Of a stretch of DNA of 23,583 nucleotides, positions 14,483 through 21,605 are shown one piece after another. The notes below the pieces were generated by a model. It was given only the letters and a program-made list of their open reading frames with translations, did no database searches and had not been told where the DNA came from. Origin of the DNA: DASQJJ01 sp964598355 (GTDB lineage Bacteria; Patescibacteriota; Microgenomatia; Levybacterales; UBA12049); the NCBI GenBank assembly GCA_964598355.1, contig CAZRBN010000013.1, forward strand, positions 1-23,583. The letters are read 5' to 3'. The position numbers and the translations under genes were made by a program. Positions within the stretch are counted from its first letter, which is position 1. The number at the start of each line of letters is the position of its first letter.

Positions 14483-14833
14483 TTAATACCCTTTGGTAGG
14501 AGCGACAGTTACATAAGGAGTAATTGTTGAATTATACGTTGAGGTTGGTTTAACAGGCATAACTACATTCTTATTGTCCTCTTTATCATTATCTATCATA
14601 TTCTTGATATTTTCTCTTATAGAACTTTCTTTCGTTGATCCCAATGGCTCATCGATAAAATGATGAACAACGACCAACACAACAAATAGAAGAGCAAGTA
14701 AAGGTAATAACCATTTTAAATTTTTATGTTTTGTAAAAAAGTTTTGTGAAGAGCTTACTGAAGAAGAACTTCTTCTAACAGTAGTTGTTGATCTCTTTGC
14801 TGTTGCTTTTTTGGTAACTTTTTTCTTTGCCAT
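14483..14833 (-). CDS. Small single-pass membrane protein with basic N-terminus
   Basis: From ATG 14833 the product has 116 residues. The N-terminus (MAKKKVTKKATAKRSTTTVR) is histone-tail-like and very basic, then a Ser-rich stretch, one membrane segment (WLLPLLALLFVVLVVVHHF), and an external tail that ends VTVAPTKGY. The tail ending closely resembles that of the protein encoded at 16039-16287 (VTVSPTTRGY). The frame extends upstream to 14968, but the Met-Ala-Lys start is far more credible. The basic end should stay in the cytoplasm and could touch nucleic acid or the membrane surface. No family recognised. Confidence 0.7.
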   Translation of the reverse strand: MAKKKVTKKATAKRSTTTVRRSSSSVSSSQNFFTKHKNLKWLLPLLALLFVVLVVVHHFIDEPLGSTKESSIRENIKNMIDNDKEDNKNVVMPVKPTSTYNSTITPYVTVAPTKGY

Positions 14834-14964
14834 AATAAAATAATGACAAAAGAAAACTATCTTGTCAATATCCTGTATAAAATAAATTTCTACCAGTTTT
14901 ATGGTATGTAATAAAACCTGTGAAAAGTTTTTCCCTGAAGATAAATACTTTCTGTATTGCGGAC

Positions 14965-15297
14965 TCAATTCCCTAAAATTTGATATTGATGCATTTGAGA
15001 ATTAAGAGTTGTATTTACTTGTGATATAAAATTGGCTGTAAACCATATGGTAAAGATGGTAGAAATAATTGTTAACACTATAGCAATCATACCTACTATT
15101 TTTACTTTTTGATCTTTATTAAAAAGATATTTTACACCTGGCCAGAGACCAAAAGGAGGGAAAAAAATACTTAGTGCATATACGCCAATTTGTTTGCTAA
15201 TAGATAATGATACTTTTATATTTTTTCCACAATGTGGGCAATAAAAAAAATCTTCAGAAATAGGAGCGTGACAAAACGGACATAGGTTTTGATCCAT
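14965..15297 (-). CDS. Zinc-ribbon membrane protein
   Basis: From ATG 15297 the product has 110 residues. It starts with a zinc ribbon (CPFCHAPISEDFFYCPHCGK), with two CxxC pairs 12 residues apart, followed by two membrane segments (ISKQIGVYALSIFFPPFGLW region and MIAIVLTIISTIFTIWF). This layout, a cytoplasmic double-zinc-ribbon knuckle joined to a short membrane hairpin, is common in small bacterial proteins of unknown role. GATTAT lies 6 nt before this ATG, supporting it over the GTG/ATG options upstream (to 15318). Confidence 0.72.
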   Translation of the reverse strand: MDQNLCPFCHAPISEDFFYCPHCGKNIKVSLSISKQIGVYALSIFFPPFGLWPGVKYLFNKDQKVKIVGMIAIVLTIISTIFTIWFTANFISQVNTTLNSQMHQYQILGN

Positions 15298-15437
15298 AAC
15301 ACCATAATCATTGCACAAGTATTCTCTTTGGTCAAATGAAATGCCTTAGACCTTGCTCTTTCACATCTCTTATGAGCTGCTTGCACTACATTGACATGAG
15401 AAGCATACGATTACTATTAGGAGAAAGGAGGAAAAGA

Positions 15438-15692
15438 ATGAATAGTGCTGACTGGAAGTGCCCTGTGTGTGGGTTTTATGCTGAAAATGGTGATAGACAA
15501 GATGAGCATATCAAAGCAACAGGTCATCTCACTCAAGGAACTATTGAAGATGCAGGCGTATCTCATCCACCAGCAGATACCTCTGATATGTCCTACTCTG
15601 AGCAGGTAGGATATGCTCCGGGTGCATCAAATCAAGTTGATTCTTCACCACCAGAAGAGAGACAATCCACTCAATATAAAGAAGAAAAGTAA
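15438..15692 (+). CDS. Small protein with C2H2-like zinc finger
   Basis: An 84-residue protein whose start is fixed by AGGAGG a few bases before ATG 15438. Near the N-terminus it has WKCPVCGFYAENGDRQDEHIKATGH, a CxxC pair and two His arranged as a C2H2 finger, split here over residues 6-31. The rest is hydrophilic and probably disordered (Pro/Ser/Gln/Glu-rich). Eukaryote-like C2H2 fingers are uncommon but known in bacteria (Ros/MucR type); this one is shorter and not obviously of that family. A 30-residue membrane peptide gene follows 3 nt after its stop. Confidence 0.75.
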   Translation: MNSADWKCPVCGFYAENGDRQDEHIKATGHLTQGTIEDAGVSHPPADTSDMSYSEQVGYAPGASNQVDSSPPEERQSTQYKEEK

Positions 15693-15695
15693 CCT

Positions 15696-15788
15696 ATGAT
15701 TTTCTTCTTTTTTTCACCATGGGGAATTGGTCTTTCTCTTGTTGTCAGCCTTATTCTCACAGTACTACTTCGCATCTTTTTCCATTAA
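15696..15788 (+). CDS. Putative 30-residue membrane peptide
   Basis: An ATG three bases after the stop of the zinc-finger gene opens a frame of 30 codons ending in TAA. The product starts MIFFFFSPWGIG and continues with a single hydrophobic helix (LSLVVSLILTVLLRIFF). Tight spacing and an uninterrupted helix support a real small gene. It ends 5 bp from the convergent acidic-protein gene. There is no strong ribosome site, so translation would depend on coupling. A chance frame cannot be excluded. Confidence 0.4.
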   Translation: MIFFFFSPWGIGLSLVVSLILTVLLRIFFH

Positions 15789-15792
15789 GATA

Positions 15793-16035
15793 CTATTCCT
15801 CTATCGCATCTACATCATCCAAATTACCTTTTGGTTGGTCAGGCAAATCTCCTCGCGTCCCAAGTCCCACATCAACACCACCTGGTTCTCCATTTTCTCC
15901 TTTGTCTCTCTCAATGTCTTCTGTGTCCTCCCAAGCTCTTTTTTCCCATCCATCATCATGAATATTATTGGGATTTCCAATATTTTCAGACACAGGAGCG
16001 TCTATTTTTTGGTCTGTCTTATCTGTCTTAGTCAT
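15793..16035 (-). CDS. Small acidic hydrophilic protein
   Basis: An 80-residue, Asp/Glu/Gly-rich protein without Cys or membrane segment, probably disordered (WEDTEDIERDKGENGEP, GNLDDVDAIEE). It begins 3 nt after the end of the gene at 16039, so it is the third gene of a minus-strand cluster 16641-15793. Its strong negative charge contrasts with its membrane-protein neighbours. GAGG lies about 10 nt before the ATG. No family recognised. Confidence 0.6.
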   Translation of the reverse strand: MTKTDKTDQKIDAPVSENIGNPNNIHDDGWEKRAWEDTEDIERDKGENGEPGGVDVGLGTRGDLPDQPKGNLDDVDAIEE

Positions 16036-16038
16036 ATA

Positions 16039-16287
16039 TTAGTATCCTCTTGTTGTTGGAGATACAGTAACATGCCTCGTTGGCATTGACGTTACTGTCG
16101 GACTTATTGTTATCGATGGCGTTACTGTTATTTCTGTTGGCGACGGTGTTAATGATGTACCTGCTGTTGTTGGTGTAATGCCTGTTGTCGCCGGTTGCCT
16201 CGAAGTACTTCTTTGGTTAACCAAAACAAGCCACACAACCACTATTAAAAGAATAATAAGTATTGTATACAGTAGTGGTCTATTCAT
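16039..16287 (-). CDS. Small single-pass membrane protein, Thr/Pro-rich exterior
   Basis: An 82-residue protein with an N-terminal membrane segment (LLYTILIILLIVVVWLVLV) and an external Thr/Pro/Ser-rich tail of simple TP/SPT repeats, ending VTVSPTTRGY. The ending closely matches the tail of the protein at 14483-14833. AAGGAG lies about 11 nt before the ATG. It sits between the SPW-repeat gene (33 nt upstream) and the acidic protein (3 nt downstream). The tail could be a spacer or glycosylation substrate; that is inference. Confidence 0.7.
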   Translation of the reverse strand: MNRPLLYTILIILLIVVVWLVLVNQRSTSRQPATTGITPTTAGTSLTPSPTEITVTPSITISPTVTSMPTRHVTVSPTTRGY

Positions 16288-16320
16288 ATATATCCATCTC
16301 CTTATCTACCTGAATCCCTC

Positions 16321-16641
16321 TTAGGCTTTTCTTGTCGTAAATAGCCTGGAACCTGCAAAAACTGCTATCAAAATTCCCGCAACAACACTTGACCATAGTG
16401 CTGAAGGAGACCTGTTATACCCAAACAGAAAGGGAGCAATAACTGCAACAACTCCCAACACAATAGCTGTCCAATATTCCCATCTCTCTCTATCTCGTCG
16501 TGCTCCTTCTATCCATGAAACAACAATCGTTGCTCCACCAATAAGGAGACTTGCCCAAAGCGCAGCAGTATTATTACTGTATCCTAAGATAAATGGTGCT
16601 ATAGCAAATAATAATCCTAAAATTCCTGTTGCCCAATACAT
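16321..16641 (-). CDS. SPW-repeat integral membrane protein
   Basis: A 106-residue protein with two tandem copies of the SPW repeat, each a pair of membrane helices. Copy 1 has APFILGYSNNTAALWASLLIG and copy 2 has APFLFGYNRSPSALWSSVVAG, so the SPW core reads TAALW in the first and SPSALW in the second. A short cytoplasmic Arg/Glu-rich loop (EGARRDRERWEYW) joins them. The role of SPW proteins is unknown. The start is fixed by a strong AAAGGAGGTG about 7 nt before ATG 16641, the best Shine-Dalgarno in the window. It is the first gene of a small minus-strand cluster. Confidence 0.88.
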   Translation of the reverse strand: MYWATGILGLLFAIAPFILGYSNNTAALWASLLIGGATIVVSWIEGARRDRERWEYWTAIVLGVVAVIAPFLFGYNRSPSALWSSVVAGILIAVFAGSRLFTTRKA

Positions 16642-16764
16642 ACATCTTCACCTCCTTTCTACATATAACCTATCAACACCTCTATCATTATCTCTGTTAC
16701 AGGGGAATTGAGATAAAAATGTATAAGAAATGAAATAGAAAAGAGTAGCAGCTAGAAAGGGATG

Positions 16765-17193
16765 TTACATAAGTGAGGCAATATCTTTTGGAAGTATTTC
16801 CTTTACATCTTCAATTTCACCTTCATTTACATATGATTTTACTGCCTGCAGGATAACCCTGACTATTTTTTCTATGTCTTCCTCATCCATATCTTCTAAA
16901 GCTCCTCTTTCTACTATTTTTTGCAGGAATTGTTCTTTATCCATTTTGATTGGCAGATGTGTTGGATCCCATTCTTCATAAAATATTCCTCTCACAAGCA
17001 TAGGAAGTTGAGCTGAAAAATGAGCTACTTCCTCAACTGTCAATCTGTCACGAAGGGTTTGGAGTACACCACGCAAGGCGTCGTATGATTCTCGTCTTTT
17101 TCCTTCCCATCCGAGAGCTATTTCTATTTCTCTCAGCAACGCATTTGTTTTTTGAATTGTTGTATCAAAAGTATCAAGTCCAGTACTGCTCAT
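16765..17193 (-). CDS. DUF2267 family protein
   Basis: A 142-residue, mostly helical cytoplasmic protein of the DUF2267 family. Diagnostic segments are LRGVLQTLRDRLTVEEVAHF (split over residues 40-59) and the near-invariant AQLPMLVRGIFYEEWDPTHLP. Members occur widely in soil bacteria, often near stress-response genes, but have no proven biochemical role. Length is normal and there is no sign of truncation. No clear Shine-Dalgarno is seen before the ATG. Confidence 0.9.
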   Translation of the reverse strand: MSSTGLDTFDTTIQKTNALLREIEIALGWEGKRRESYDALRGVLQTLRDRLTVEEVAHFSAQLPMLVRGIFYEEWDPTHLPIKMDKEQFLQKIVERGALEDMDEEDIEKIVRVILQAVKSYVNEGEIEDVKEILPKDIASLM

Positions 17194-17255
17194 AGATGTA
17201 TACTACCTCAAGTATTGCAAAGACCTAGCGAAAAGAATGACAGAAGTAAGTAAGA

Positions 17256-17774
17256 CTAAAGAGGAAATGTAGCAAGTACTTTATAATCAGCACCTACAGA
17301 TAAACGTTGTGATTGAAAAAGAGCAAAAGAGTCAACCAGCATATGCGAATCTATCTCATCAATAACAGGAGTTACTTGTGCATCTTTGTTAAGTCTGGCA
17401 ATTGTTGCATGTACGGTAAATGGTCTTTTTTCTACCTCTCTCCCCACCAGTTTGGCTATGTTGTCTCGTAATTTCAAAAGCGATTCTGGAGTCTCTCCTC
17501 TTGCCCATATATATTTTGATTTTCTAGGTGGCATAAAAAGTATTGTAGTAAAAACAAGGGTAAAAGAAGAAAGAGGGAGTGGTTTCTCTTGCAGTTTTTT
17601 TATTAACTCCTCTACATTTTTTTCTTCCCATGGTGGAAGAAGTGTGACATGCAGATTCTTTTTATCAGTCCACCGAATTCCTTCAGGAGGATATATGTTT
17701 TTATACTTTTCCTGCCATTCTCCTATTTTTTCTTGTAACTCTTTGGAAAGTTGTATTCCAACAAAAACTCTCAC
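17256..17774 (-). CDS. thpR: RNA 2',3'-cyclic phosphodiesterase (2H superfamily)
   Basis: A 172-residue 2H phosphoesterase that opens 2',3'-cyclic phosphate ends of RNA. Both HxTx catalytic motifs are present: HVTL at residues 42-45 and HATI at 122-125, 80 residues apart as in the LigT/ThpR family. The N-terminus MRVFVGIQLSKELQEKI is typical, and RWTDKKNLHVTLLPPWE gives the conserved W...NLHVTL. The protein is of normal length. The start is a GTG at 17774, and TAAACT lies 6 nt before it, so the mRNA may be leaderless. Confidence 0.92.
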   Translation of the reverse strand: MRVFVGIQLSKELQEKIGEWQEKYKNIYPPEGIRWTDKKNLHVTLLPPWEEKNVEELIKKLQEKPLPLSSFTLVFTTILFMPPRKSKYIWARGETPESLLKLRDNIAKLVGREVEKRPFTVHATIARLNKDAQVTPVIDEIDSHMLVDSFALFQSQRLSVGADYKVLATFPL

Positions 17775-17841
17775 AGCAGCAGTTTACCTGAAAAAAGTCT
17801 TTTGTGCAAAAATCTACTCAATTATTTCTGATAAGCAAATT

Positions 17842-18189
17842 TCACTCAGGATTTCTTGGAAGTTTTTCAAACATCTCGTCATGGGCTATCTGCTGCATAG
17901 TCTCTCGCCTTGCTGCTTCATAGATTGAACGATTGATTTTTGCTCTGTTTGCCTTGTTTCTTTCAACTAATCTGTATGCATATGCTATTGTTGCAGCCAT
18001 TGTCCACAATAATAAAACTTCTGTTTGAGTAAAAGAAGAAGGGTCACGCACGCTTTCTGCAAAAGCTAGTCCTCCTCCAATGACGGAAGTCAGTGTTGCC
18101 AAGAACCCTGCTACAGATTTCGTAGAATGCTCTTCTCTTGCAAGTTTTTCTTGGTTGATCCGTATATCAAATTGTACAAGATTATTCAT
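17842..18189 (-). CDS. Two-helix membrane protein, unknown function
   Basis: I chose ATG 18189 because AGGAGGT lies 9 nt upstream, giving 115 residues; the frame is open to a GTG at 18285, but that start has no properly spaced ribosome site. The product has a charged N-terminal helix (RINQEKLAREEHSTKS), two membrane segments (SVAGFLATLTSVIGGGLAFA and EVLLLWTMAATIAYAYRL), and a basic C-terminal helix. Both ends should face the same side. No family recognised. Upstream the gene is isolated by about 340 bp of AT-rich sequence. Confidence 0.7.
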   Translation of the reverse strand: MNNLVQFDIRINQEKLAREEHSTKSVAGFLATLTSVIGGGLAFAESVRDPSSFTQTEVLLLWTMAATIAYAYRLVERNKANRAKINRSIYEAARRETMQQIAHDEMFEKLPRNPE

Positions 18190-18528
18190 TCTTGCTGTAC
18201 CTCCTGTTTGTAATGCAGAATTATATTCTATATTTCTTTGCCCACTTTCATCAACATGTCTTGAAGAGTCCTCATTTCTTATCACACCTCTATTCTGCTC
18301 TATGAAGGAAAAGTTACACGAAAAAAATAGTAAGATTTAGGAAAGGACGGGATATTGTGGAGGAGTAATAAAAAAGATTAGGAATTAACAATACGTTTAT
18401 AACATTAGTAACGTTTAATTCTTTTTACGTTTGAGGTTTTACTTATATATATTTAGGTTTTAAGTTCATAGAACTTTATAACAATATGACGTTATGAACA
18501 TAACATCGCGAACTGTGAACCATCACCA
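18190..18528. other. AT-rich intergenic stretch
   Basis: No convincing gene is seen. The first ~100 bp hold the AGGAGGT ribosome site and in-frame leader of the gene at 17842. The rest is very AT-rich, with ACGTTT three times between about 18391 and 18435 and a small dyad GTTATG-AA-CATAAC near 18493-18506. It is not clearly a regular repeat or origin. Confidence 0.5.
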
Positions 18529-19110
18529 TCACGAAACAGTCTTTTTTTCTCTTGCAGTTTTAAGCGCTTCAGCCCACCACAATAACTGCTCAATAATAAC
18601 ACCTAATCTTTCGTTATAATGGCCTTTGAGTAAATTACCATTTTCATCAATCGTATCTAACACATTTCCTATATGAACTGCTGCTTGCATTGGAGCCATT
18701 TCTAACTCAACAGTAATATTTCTTAACTGTTCAACAGCGCGAATTCCTGCTGCAGCACCTGTAGCATAACTGACAAAAGCCACTGGCTTTTTATTCCACT
18801 CATTATAAACATAATCAAGGGCATTCTTGAGTACTGCTGTTGGTCCATGGTTATACTCAGAGGTAATCAAGATAAAAGCATCAGCTTTTCCAATTTTTGC
18901 TGCCCATTTGGTGGCAACCTCACTAGAATATCCATTTTCTAAACTATCTGGAGAAGTATCTTCAGCATAAAATGGAAGAGGATAATCACGCAGGTCAAGA
19001 AGCTCAAAAGTAACACCTTCCATTTTTTCCAGCTGGGGCATCAACCATTTCGCAACTCTTTCCCCTCTTCGTACTTTTCGGATACTTCCTAAAATAACTG
19101 CAATCTTCAT
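18529..19110 (-). CDS. NAD(P)H-dependent FMN reductase-type flavoprotein
   Basis: A 193-residue flavodoxin-fold protein of the NADPH-dependent FMN reductase family (SsuE, chromate/quinone/azo reductases). The phosphate loop ILGSIRKVRRGERVAKW is at the N-terminus and SEYNHGPTAVLKNALDYVYN contains the conserved Y-N-xGxxxxLKNALD flavin signature. It reduces flavin or quinone-like acceptors with NAD(P)H in the cytoplasm; the true substrate cannot be told. It could supply reduced flavin to the nearby flavin enzymes, but that is inference. A consensus TATAAT seven bases before ATG 19110 fixes a leaderless start. Confidence 0.92.
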   Translation of the reverse strand: MKIAVILGSIRKVRRGERVAKWLMPQLEKMEGVTFELLDLRDYPLPFYAEDTSPDSLENGYSSEVATKWAAKIGKADAFILITSEYNHGPTAVLKNALDYVYNEWNKKPVAFVSYATGAAAGIRAVEQLRNITVELEMAPMQAAVHIGNVLDTIDENGNLLKGHYNERLGVIIEQLLWWAEALKTAREKKTVS

Positions 19111-19117
19111 ATCTGTA

Positions 19118-19123
19118 ATTATA
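19118..19123 (-). promoter_or_regulatory. Consensus -10 box, leaderless start
   Basis: TATAAT is followed by TACAGAT and the ATG at 19110. It is divergent from the promoter at 19198. Confidence 0.6.
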
Positions 19124-19197
19124 ACAAAGTCTTACGTTCTTTTCAGGAAGGCAATCTGATATCCTCTTTTCTCCCCAAAAAACTCATCTTTCTTTGC

Positions 19198-19203
19198 TAC
19201 ACT
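19198..19203 (+). promoter_or_regulatory. Extended -10 box, leaderless start
   Basis: TGCTACACT is followed by AGGACT and the ATG at 19210. The same nine-base element precedes the GIY-YIG gene at 9697. Confidence 0.6.
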
Positions 19204-19209
19204 AGGACT

Positions 19210-19785
19210 ATGACTGGCCGGACACATGACTTAGCAGCATTTACTGCACTCACCTATACTGTTGCAACGTTACCACTATCACACATGAGTTTGGCAACAG
19301 GGCTTGTTGCTTTTGCAGCCAATCTTATTGGTGGACTAACACCTGATATAGATCAACCAACAGCAGATTTGTGGCATAAATTACCAGGAGGCACAGTATA
19401 TAGCCGTTTTATTACACCATTCTTAGGTGGACATAGGTATATTTCTCATTCTTTATTAGGAATTTTTCTTTTTGGATTTTTGGCAAAATATATCTTACAA
19501 CTGATGAGTCATAGTTTGCTTGTTGATATACACATTGTGTGGTGGGCATTTATGCTAGGCTTTGTATCTCACTTAGTTATGGATACATTTACTAAAGAAG
19601 GGGTTCCGTGGCTTTTCCCTATTCCTCTGAAATTTGGTATTCCACCAATACAATTCTTAAGAATCAAAACAGGAGGACTTATCGAAAAATATATTATTTT
19701 CCCAGGTCTTTTGGTAGCAACTGGTCTTATTATCTATGCTCATTACTCACATGTAGTGAATTTCGTACACAGTTTTATTCATTGA
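19210..19785 (+). CDS. DUF457/YdjM-type membrane-bound metal-dependent hydrolase
   Basis: A 191-residue integral membrane protein of the DUF457 (YdjM-like) group, predicted metal-dependent hydrolases. The conserved polar motifs are present: an N-terminal His (MTGRTHD), GGLTPDIDQP near 41-50, GGHRYISHSLLG with two His, and SHLVMDTFTKEGVPWLFP. These His/Asp residues probably form a metal site at the membrane surface. It has about four membrane helices. The substrate is unknown in the family; lipid-like substrates have been suggested. It is convergent with the DUF892 gene with 10 bp between stops. Confidence 0.88.
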   Translation: MTGRTHDLAAFTALTYTVATLPLSHMSLATGLVAFAANLIGGLTPDIDQPTADLWHKLPGGTVYSRFITPFLGGHRYISHSLLGIFLFGFLAKYILQLMSHSLLVDIHIVWWAFMLGFVSHLVMDTFTKEGVPWLFPIPLKFGIPPIQFLRIKTGGLIEKYIIFPGLLVATGLIIYAHYSHVVNFVHSFIH

Positions 19786-19795
19786 AAAAATCTAT

Positions 19796-20305
19796 TTAGA
19801 GAACAGCAGCTTTCACTTTTTCTGCAAATTCAGCCATCCCGCCCTCTATCATTCCCTTCAGAAGATCTGCTGATTTCTTTTCTTCGTTATAGCTCTCTTC
19901 TAATGTCTCGGCAACTTCATCCATCCCCAATTTTTTAGCAAGTGCTATGCCTGCATCGTACGCAGCCATTTCGTAATGCTCAACCTTTTCACTGCCAGAA
20001 ATGATAACAGTATCTTTTAGCAACGGGTTACTCACTTCCTTAAGAGTCGTTTGTCCTTCTTCTAAGATTCCTTTTATTCCCATATCTTGTTTTCCATCAA
20101 AAGAGATATCGATTTCCGCCCCTATATCTTCAAGCCTTTTTGCTTGATTTTTTGTTTCTTTCAAATGATCAGAAAGCAGTTGTCGTAACTCATCTGACTG
20201 TGCATTCTTAACTAATTTTGGTAACACATTGATAATTTGGTTTTCAACACTATACAGCTTTTGGAGCTCACTTTGAAATAAATCGTCTGTTGATGCAATC
20301 TGCAT
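19796..20305 (-). CDS. DUF892 (YciE-like) ferritin-like protein
   Basis: A 169-residue four-helix-bundle protein of the DUF892 family. The N-terminus FQSELQKLYSVENQIINVLPKLV matches the typical LY-x-E-Q motif (split over residues 10-32), with DHLKETKNQAKRLEDI and GSEKVEHYEMAAYDAGIALA following. Glu and His in ENQ, HLKET and EKVEHYE are in the places of a ferritin-like di-metal site. Relatives such as E. coli YciE/YciF are induced by stress, but no activity is firmly shown. Length is normal. Confidence 0.93.
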   Translation of the reverse strand: MQIASTDDLFQSELQKLYSVENQIINVLPKLVKNAQSDELRQLLSDHLKETKNQAKRLEDIGAEIDISFDGKQDMGIKGILEEGQTTLKEVSNPLLKDTVIISGSEKVEHYEMAAYDAGIALAKKLGMDEVAETLEESYNEEKKSADLLKGMIEGGMAEFAEKVKAAVL

Positions 20306-20450
20306 ATATTCACACTACTGTCCCAAAACAAAATTTAGGAAATGATTGTATGGGAATATGGAAAGAATTGAAAAAGGCAAATAACTCTTACTTTTTTTCA
20401 TCTTTTCTTTTCATAATTCTTACCAAAATCCGCTTATTTTTCAGTAAAAC

Positions 20451-20471
20451 ATAAGAATCACTTCTTATAAC
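20451..20471 (+). promoter_or_regulatory. -10 box overlapped by an 18-bp dyad, G1 peptidase gene
   Basis: ATAAGAA-TCAC-TTCTTAT (20451-20468) is a perfect 7-bp dyad that overlaps the -10 TATAAC (20466-20471). Six bases separate the -10 from ATG 20478, so the mRNA should be leaderless. A protein bound at the dyad would block polymerase, which suggests repression. Confidence 0.5.
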
Positions 20472-20477
20472 ACTGAC

Positions 20478-21311
20478 ATGAATCTCTTTACTGCTTTTAT
20501 AACGGGACTTCTTTCTCTTATCATGGTACTTATCAGTACGATACACCCAACACAAGTACCCAACCAGCCAAAGACAACTCAACCCACACTCACCAAACCT
20601 GCCTCAAGTGATACTTCTCTGAATTGGGCTGGATACAGAGCAACAAATGGCATGTTTACTGGCGTAAGTGGGACATGGACTGTCCCCAAAATTAACTCTA
20701 CAAACACGCAAGGAGCAGATGCAACGTGGGTAGGAATCGGTGGAGTTACAACAGATGACCTTATTCAAGCAGGTACCATGGCAACAGTTAACCACTTCGG
20801 TCAAGTCAGCTATAGTGCATTTTATGAAGGGTTGCCGGATTTTTCTCAACCCTTTACTATTTCTGTCCATCAAGGAGACGTAATGACCGTTTCATTACAT
20901 AACACAGAGAATGATTCATGGAACATTGCAATAAAAAATAACACAACAGGAGAAAGCAATTCAGTTACATTTCCATACAGTTCATCTTTTTCTTCTGCAG
21001 AATGGATTGAAGAAGCACCAACAGGACTTCGTCAGATGTTACCGCTTGATGACTTCGGCACAGTCTCCATTACCAAGGCAACAGCAACTAAAAATGGCCA
21101 ATCACTCACCCTTGCACAAGTTGCTGCTACGCCTATTGCCATGAGCCGAGCAGATGATATTACCCTAGCACAGGCATCTGTACTCAATACTGACGGGACA
21201 AGCTTTACTGTTTCACGGACAAATCAACCTCTTGCAGAACAATCAACGTATAGGACACCAGGAGCTATACCCATTTTTGGTAGAAAACATATTTTTCGAT
21301 TCAGTTACTAA
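20478..21311 (+). CDS. G1 family (eqolisin) glutamic peptidase, secreted or anchored
   Basis: A 277-residue acid endopeptidase of the eqolisin type, which uses a Gln-Glu pair. The N-terminus has a membrane or signal segment (LFTAFITGLLSLIMVLIS) and a Thr/Pro/Gln linker to about residue 45. The domain begins NWAGYRAT (49-56) with VSGTWTVP (63-70); WVGIGG (84-89) and DLIQAGT (94-100) hold catalytic Gln97, and AEWIEEAPTG (174-183) holds catalytic Glu179, 82 residues later, close to the fungal enzymes. It should degrade proteins outside the cell. The C-terminal ~60 residues beyond the domain include TDGTSFTVSRTN. The family was first described in fungi; bacterial members are fewer. Confidence 0.9.
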   Translation: MNLFTAFITGLLSLIMVLISTIHPTQVPNQPKTTQPTLTKPASSDTSLNWAGYRATNGMFTGVSGTWTVPKINSTNTQGADATWVGIGGVTTDDLIQAGTMATVNHFGQVSYSAFYEGLPDFSQPFTISVHQGDVMTVSLHNTENDSWNIAIKNNTTGESNSVTFPYSSSFSSAEWIEEAPTGLRQMLPLDDFGTVSITKATATKNGQSLTLAQVAATPIAMSRADDITLAQASVLNTDGTSFTVSRTNQPLAEQSTYRTPGAIPIFGRKHIFRFSY

Positions 21312-21402
21312 ATCTTTTCCTCCAGTTTTGGAAAAAAATTCCTTACTCTCTTATCATCATTGTTTTATATAGAAAGGTTATATACAAAATGAAAGGAGAA
21401 TT

Positions 21403-21591
21403 ATGGCAGATACAAGAAAGGTTGCTGATTGTCGAAAGATACCAAATGTTGTTGGATGCACACTTACTATTAGTGGTAAAGAGGACGAGGTAGTAAAAAC
21501 AGCTACCGAGCATGCCGTTTCAACTCATGGAGAAAAGGATACTCCACAACTCCGTGAAGAAATCAGAAAAAACTTAGTGGATGAAACATAA
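21403..21591 (+). CDS. DUF1059 family small protein
   Basis: A 62-residue protein of the DUF1059 family. ADCRKI and GCTLTISGKEDEVV place the two conserved Cys, and TEHAVSTHGEKDT gives the conserved His-containing helix, so a metal site is possible. AAAGGAGAA lies 6-7 nt before the ATG. It begins a likely two-gene operon with the PPOX-family gene 14 nt downstream. Function is unknown in the family. Confidence 0.9.
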   Translation: MADTRKVADCRKIPNVVGCTLTISGKEDEVVKTATEHAVSTHGEKDTPQLREEIRKNLVDET

Positions 21592-21605
21592 CGTCCATAG
21601 TTTGT

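Noticed and set aside
18380..18440. ACGTTT repeats as a replication origin or CRISPR-like array
   Set aside because: Three short hexamers with unequal spacing in AT-rich DNA; no DnaA-box set, no spacer-repeat structure.
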